Assembly: GCF_932526225.1 (NCBI RefSeq)
Contig: NC_064048.1
Coordinates: 5,996,627 to 6,060,626, forward strand
DNA from: Nematostella vectensis
Taxonomy: Eukaryota; Cnidaria; Anthozoa; Actiniaria; Edwardsiidae
Reading direction: 5' to 3'
Length of the DNA: 64,000 nt
Both the position numbers and the translations under genes were made by a program. This document shows, one piece after another, positions 61,412-64,000 of the stretch; positions within the stretch are counted from its first letter, which is position 1, and each line of letters starts with the position of its first letter. Under the pieces are notes generated by a model. That model was not told where the DNA came from and searched no databases. It saw nothing but the letters and a program-made list of their open reading frames with translations.

Positions 61412-64000
61412 GAGTCGCGAAGACTGTTGGGAGACAAACAAGTGCGTGTAGATATCAAATAGCACTAGCCGTAGCAGGTGTTTACAAGCGTAGGAGTTAA
61501 AACTTTATTAGATTAAGATTAAGAGGAAGGAAAAAACTTGAGCTGTTGGGCGTGTCGGCCTTAATTGCTAATTTGACGAGAGTGATTAACGTTTCATTGC
61601 TTGGCTAAGTAAATAGGATAGTTTCTTCATCACTGGGGATATTGGGGGAAAGTATTAAGTACTATTTTTGGAAAATAAAATTATAGAATTACAAAGATTG
61701 AATTGGTTATTGAGTGATTTCTCCGCTCGCCCCAAATGGTTGCAACAGTCAAGAAAAAAACAAAGATATTATTTTAACAACAAATGTCTATAGTTAGTAA
61801 TGGCATTAATAAAGGCTTTCACTCGCCGTCTGGTGTATTTTTCAAATGTTACTTAATTGTATTTCAACAAAGAAAATTAAAAAAAAACTTTTCAATTAAT
61901 TCTAAATCCCTATGTCAACCTGCTAACAATTACCTGTTTTTCTTGCATTTCTACCACACGCTTGACATTAGCAATTTATCTCAGTGACATTCTATGTCTA
62001 ACATTTCTCATATTTGTTTTAGCGTACTTAAAAATGATTGACCCCCTACTTAGAGACAAAGAGAAAATTCAGAAACATTAGATTTTTTAAACCAAAATAT
62101 TATAGCTTATATTACCCATCCATATATACCCTGTGGCTTAGGCAGCTAATCAACTCTGCAGGAAGGTCTCTTTCTATTTTGTAAGTTTTCATTTTTACTC
62201 AGATGTGTAATTAAGGGAAATTTAAATCTGCGCCGTAGAGGCTTCCGAAAAATATCTAAATTCCGGTTTTTAAAACAGAACCCTACAACAAAGCATTAAA
62301 AGGTCATTTTTATATTAATCATTTATGAAAGAAATTTTAAAAAGATTCGACTAGATTGGTATTTCTGAATTATTTGTACACACGTTATACAGTATTTTAG
62401 ACCTATGATAGTTTACTATTGATGATTTAAGACTCGTCTAGGAAACGGTGTCGGGGTTTAGAGAAATTTTGATACGTTTTGGTTTAATCAATCCAGTGGA
62501 ATAACTTACAAATTGTTTTCAAATCCCTGTCCTATTTTGTTCCAAACAAAACTCAACTCAATTTCCCATGCACTAATATTGGACGTGTGTTTATTAATGT
62601 AGCTTTTTCTGTAAATTTCTGATAACTTGGGGAAATTAAGCTTACAGTCAAAATGTTTCTTAATGTTTCTAATTGTTCTTAATATTTTCAAAATGTTTAT
62701 AATTGGAAAAAATACTTTCTTGCATTTAATCGCGAAGCGTCACAAAAGTAAATTCTCTGAATACTTCAGAACTAAAGTGCTCGTCTTATTCCACATTTAA
62801 GTATACTCTCTTACAAAATATTGGGAAAAATATTGATATAGTCTTCGCCTTTTATCAATTACACCCTTATTATTTTAGTGCATTTTAAGGCTGATAATGT
62901 TTTTAAGAACGTTCTTAAGTCTTTGTTAATTAAAATATAATATCCAATGAATTATGAGGTAGAAAATTACCCAATTGATCAATTCGATTCTGCATTTTAA
63001 AACGAATCAGGAGACTAACAAAACGATAAATACTGCTGCTCCATGAGCCCCTGCATGTTCTTAGGCATTTTTTTTTATAAGAATGTCTAATTTTCAGTTG
63101 AGGCTGGGCTGATTATGCTCTTAACGATGTCCTGAAATTTTAGTGTATATAAGAATATTATTCCCTATAAACTATTAGGAAGAGAACTACACTAAAGATC
63201 AATAGAAATAATAAGGTTGATGCTATAAGCACAATTTGATACTGCTTTTTAGAACGCATCACGACAAAAAAGCAATTTACTTCTGCTATCTGTGCCTCGA
63301 CATGTTCTTGGCATGTTCTTAAAATTTGGTGAAATCTCAAGCTGGACGTTCTTATAAAAAAGTTCATTAAAACAAAAAGAGTGTATTTACTTCACGAATG
63401 GAACAGAGTCTGGATTACTGATTACCCCGCCAACTAAAAGTTGTACAGTAGTCACTCTTCCTTAAACGCTACATTGGGTTTTTCCTGATTGAAAGATCAT
63501 AATTTTCTGTATATAATTAGTATATCAGACGCGTATGGGGATCTTACTTCATAAAGCAGAGATAGAGAACAGAAAATACTTACAGCACGGATGTTGGGTA
63601 GCTAATAGAACATATCCTGGATCAATTTTCCTTGTTGCACGGACCGAATAAATTTTGCTCTATCAATTTAAGGTATCAAGCTATCAAATAGCGCTTCGAT
63701 TTGATGTGAAAATGATTTATCGTTTTCTAGTCTTATTATGGATAATTTTATGAGTATTTTTTTCTTGGCACTGTGTAATTATTGATAATATTCTTTTTGC
63801 AATTTATTTAACATCTCGTTTATGTGAAGGACCCTTTGGTTAATGTGAAAATAATTTATCAAGTTCTCGTTGCTTATGGCTCTAAAAAAATATTAAGAAT
63901 AGATTTTTTTATGTCTAGGCCGCGCGGAAAATGTAGCAAGTCAAAAACGTAGGAGAGGGGGAAGAATGGGGTAAATTTTCACCAAATTCTTGTCAGGCGC
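61412..64000. other. AT-rich terminal stretch, no gene seen
   Basis: Contains a perfect 16-bp palindrome TTAAGAACGTTCTTAA (62903-62918) and, at 63050-63365, diverged copies of the TTATAAGAAC element family. No gene could be supported. Confidence 0.45.

Overview
The window looks like nuclear DNA of an invertebrate animal. It is AT-rich, has canonical GT-AG spliced genes with tiny exons and long introns, and is heavily littered with relics of transposable elements. It contains a metazoan neuropeptide-type GPCR, a DIRS-type tyrosine-recombinase retrotransposon, a CR1/L2-like LINE, a tRNA-derived SINE and many short inverted-repeat elements. An anthozoan cnidarian (sea anemone or coral) is my best guess, but this is inference from repertoire and base composition. 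There is no operon structure, and almost all short open frames are chance or repeat artefacts.

Layout. 1-5.7 kb: two diverged direct copies of a ~1.1-1.25 kb non-coding repeat, a foldback element and small hairpins. 6.1-8.16 kb: a 31-33 bp minisatellite. 8.5-10.9 kb: nested inverted-repeat elements. 12.4-16.5 kb: a decayed DIRS-like element (gag, RT, RNase H, methylase-like domain, tyrosine recombinase) ending in a large inverted repeat. This abuts a broken exon of the pRiA4b ORF-3-like family. 19.9-20.7 kb: a Mutator-type element with 81-bp terminal inverted repeats and a 9-bp target duplication. 21.7-24.8 kb: a LINE relic whose 3' coding end is split by a 46-bp minisatellite unit flanked by a 12-bp duplication. 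24.8-27.3 kb: a larger array of the same minisatellite with the same unique tail.

28.1-35.1 kb (+): a gene assembled here from sixteen coding exons, all frame-compatible (538 aa). One long exon encodes 26 copies of an acidic ~12-residue repeat. Eleven tiny exons (26-58 nt) then encode a coiled-coil rod, and the last exon gives a basic tail. I do not recognise the protein; it is the most interesting item in the window. 37.16-55.4 kb (-): a two-exon class A neuropeptide-like GPCR (419 or 405 aa) with a ~16 kb intron. Its stop codon lies inside the degenerate edge of a 35-bp minisatellite. 55.4-64 kb: AT-rich DNA with no recognisable gene.

Scattered through the window are at least seven short G/C-rich elements beginning CAG and ending CTG. 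Each is bounded by a 5-bp direct repeat, exact in four cases and one mismatch in three. Three lie in introns of the microexon gene.
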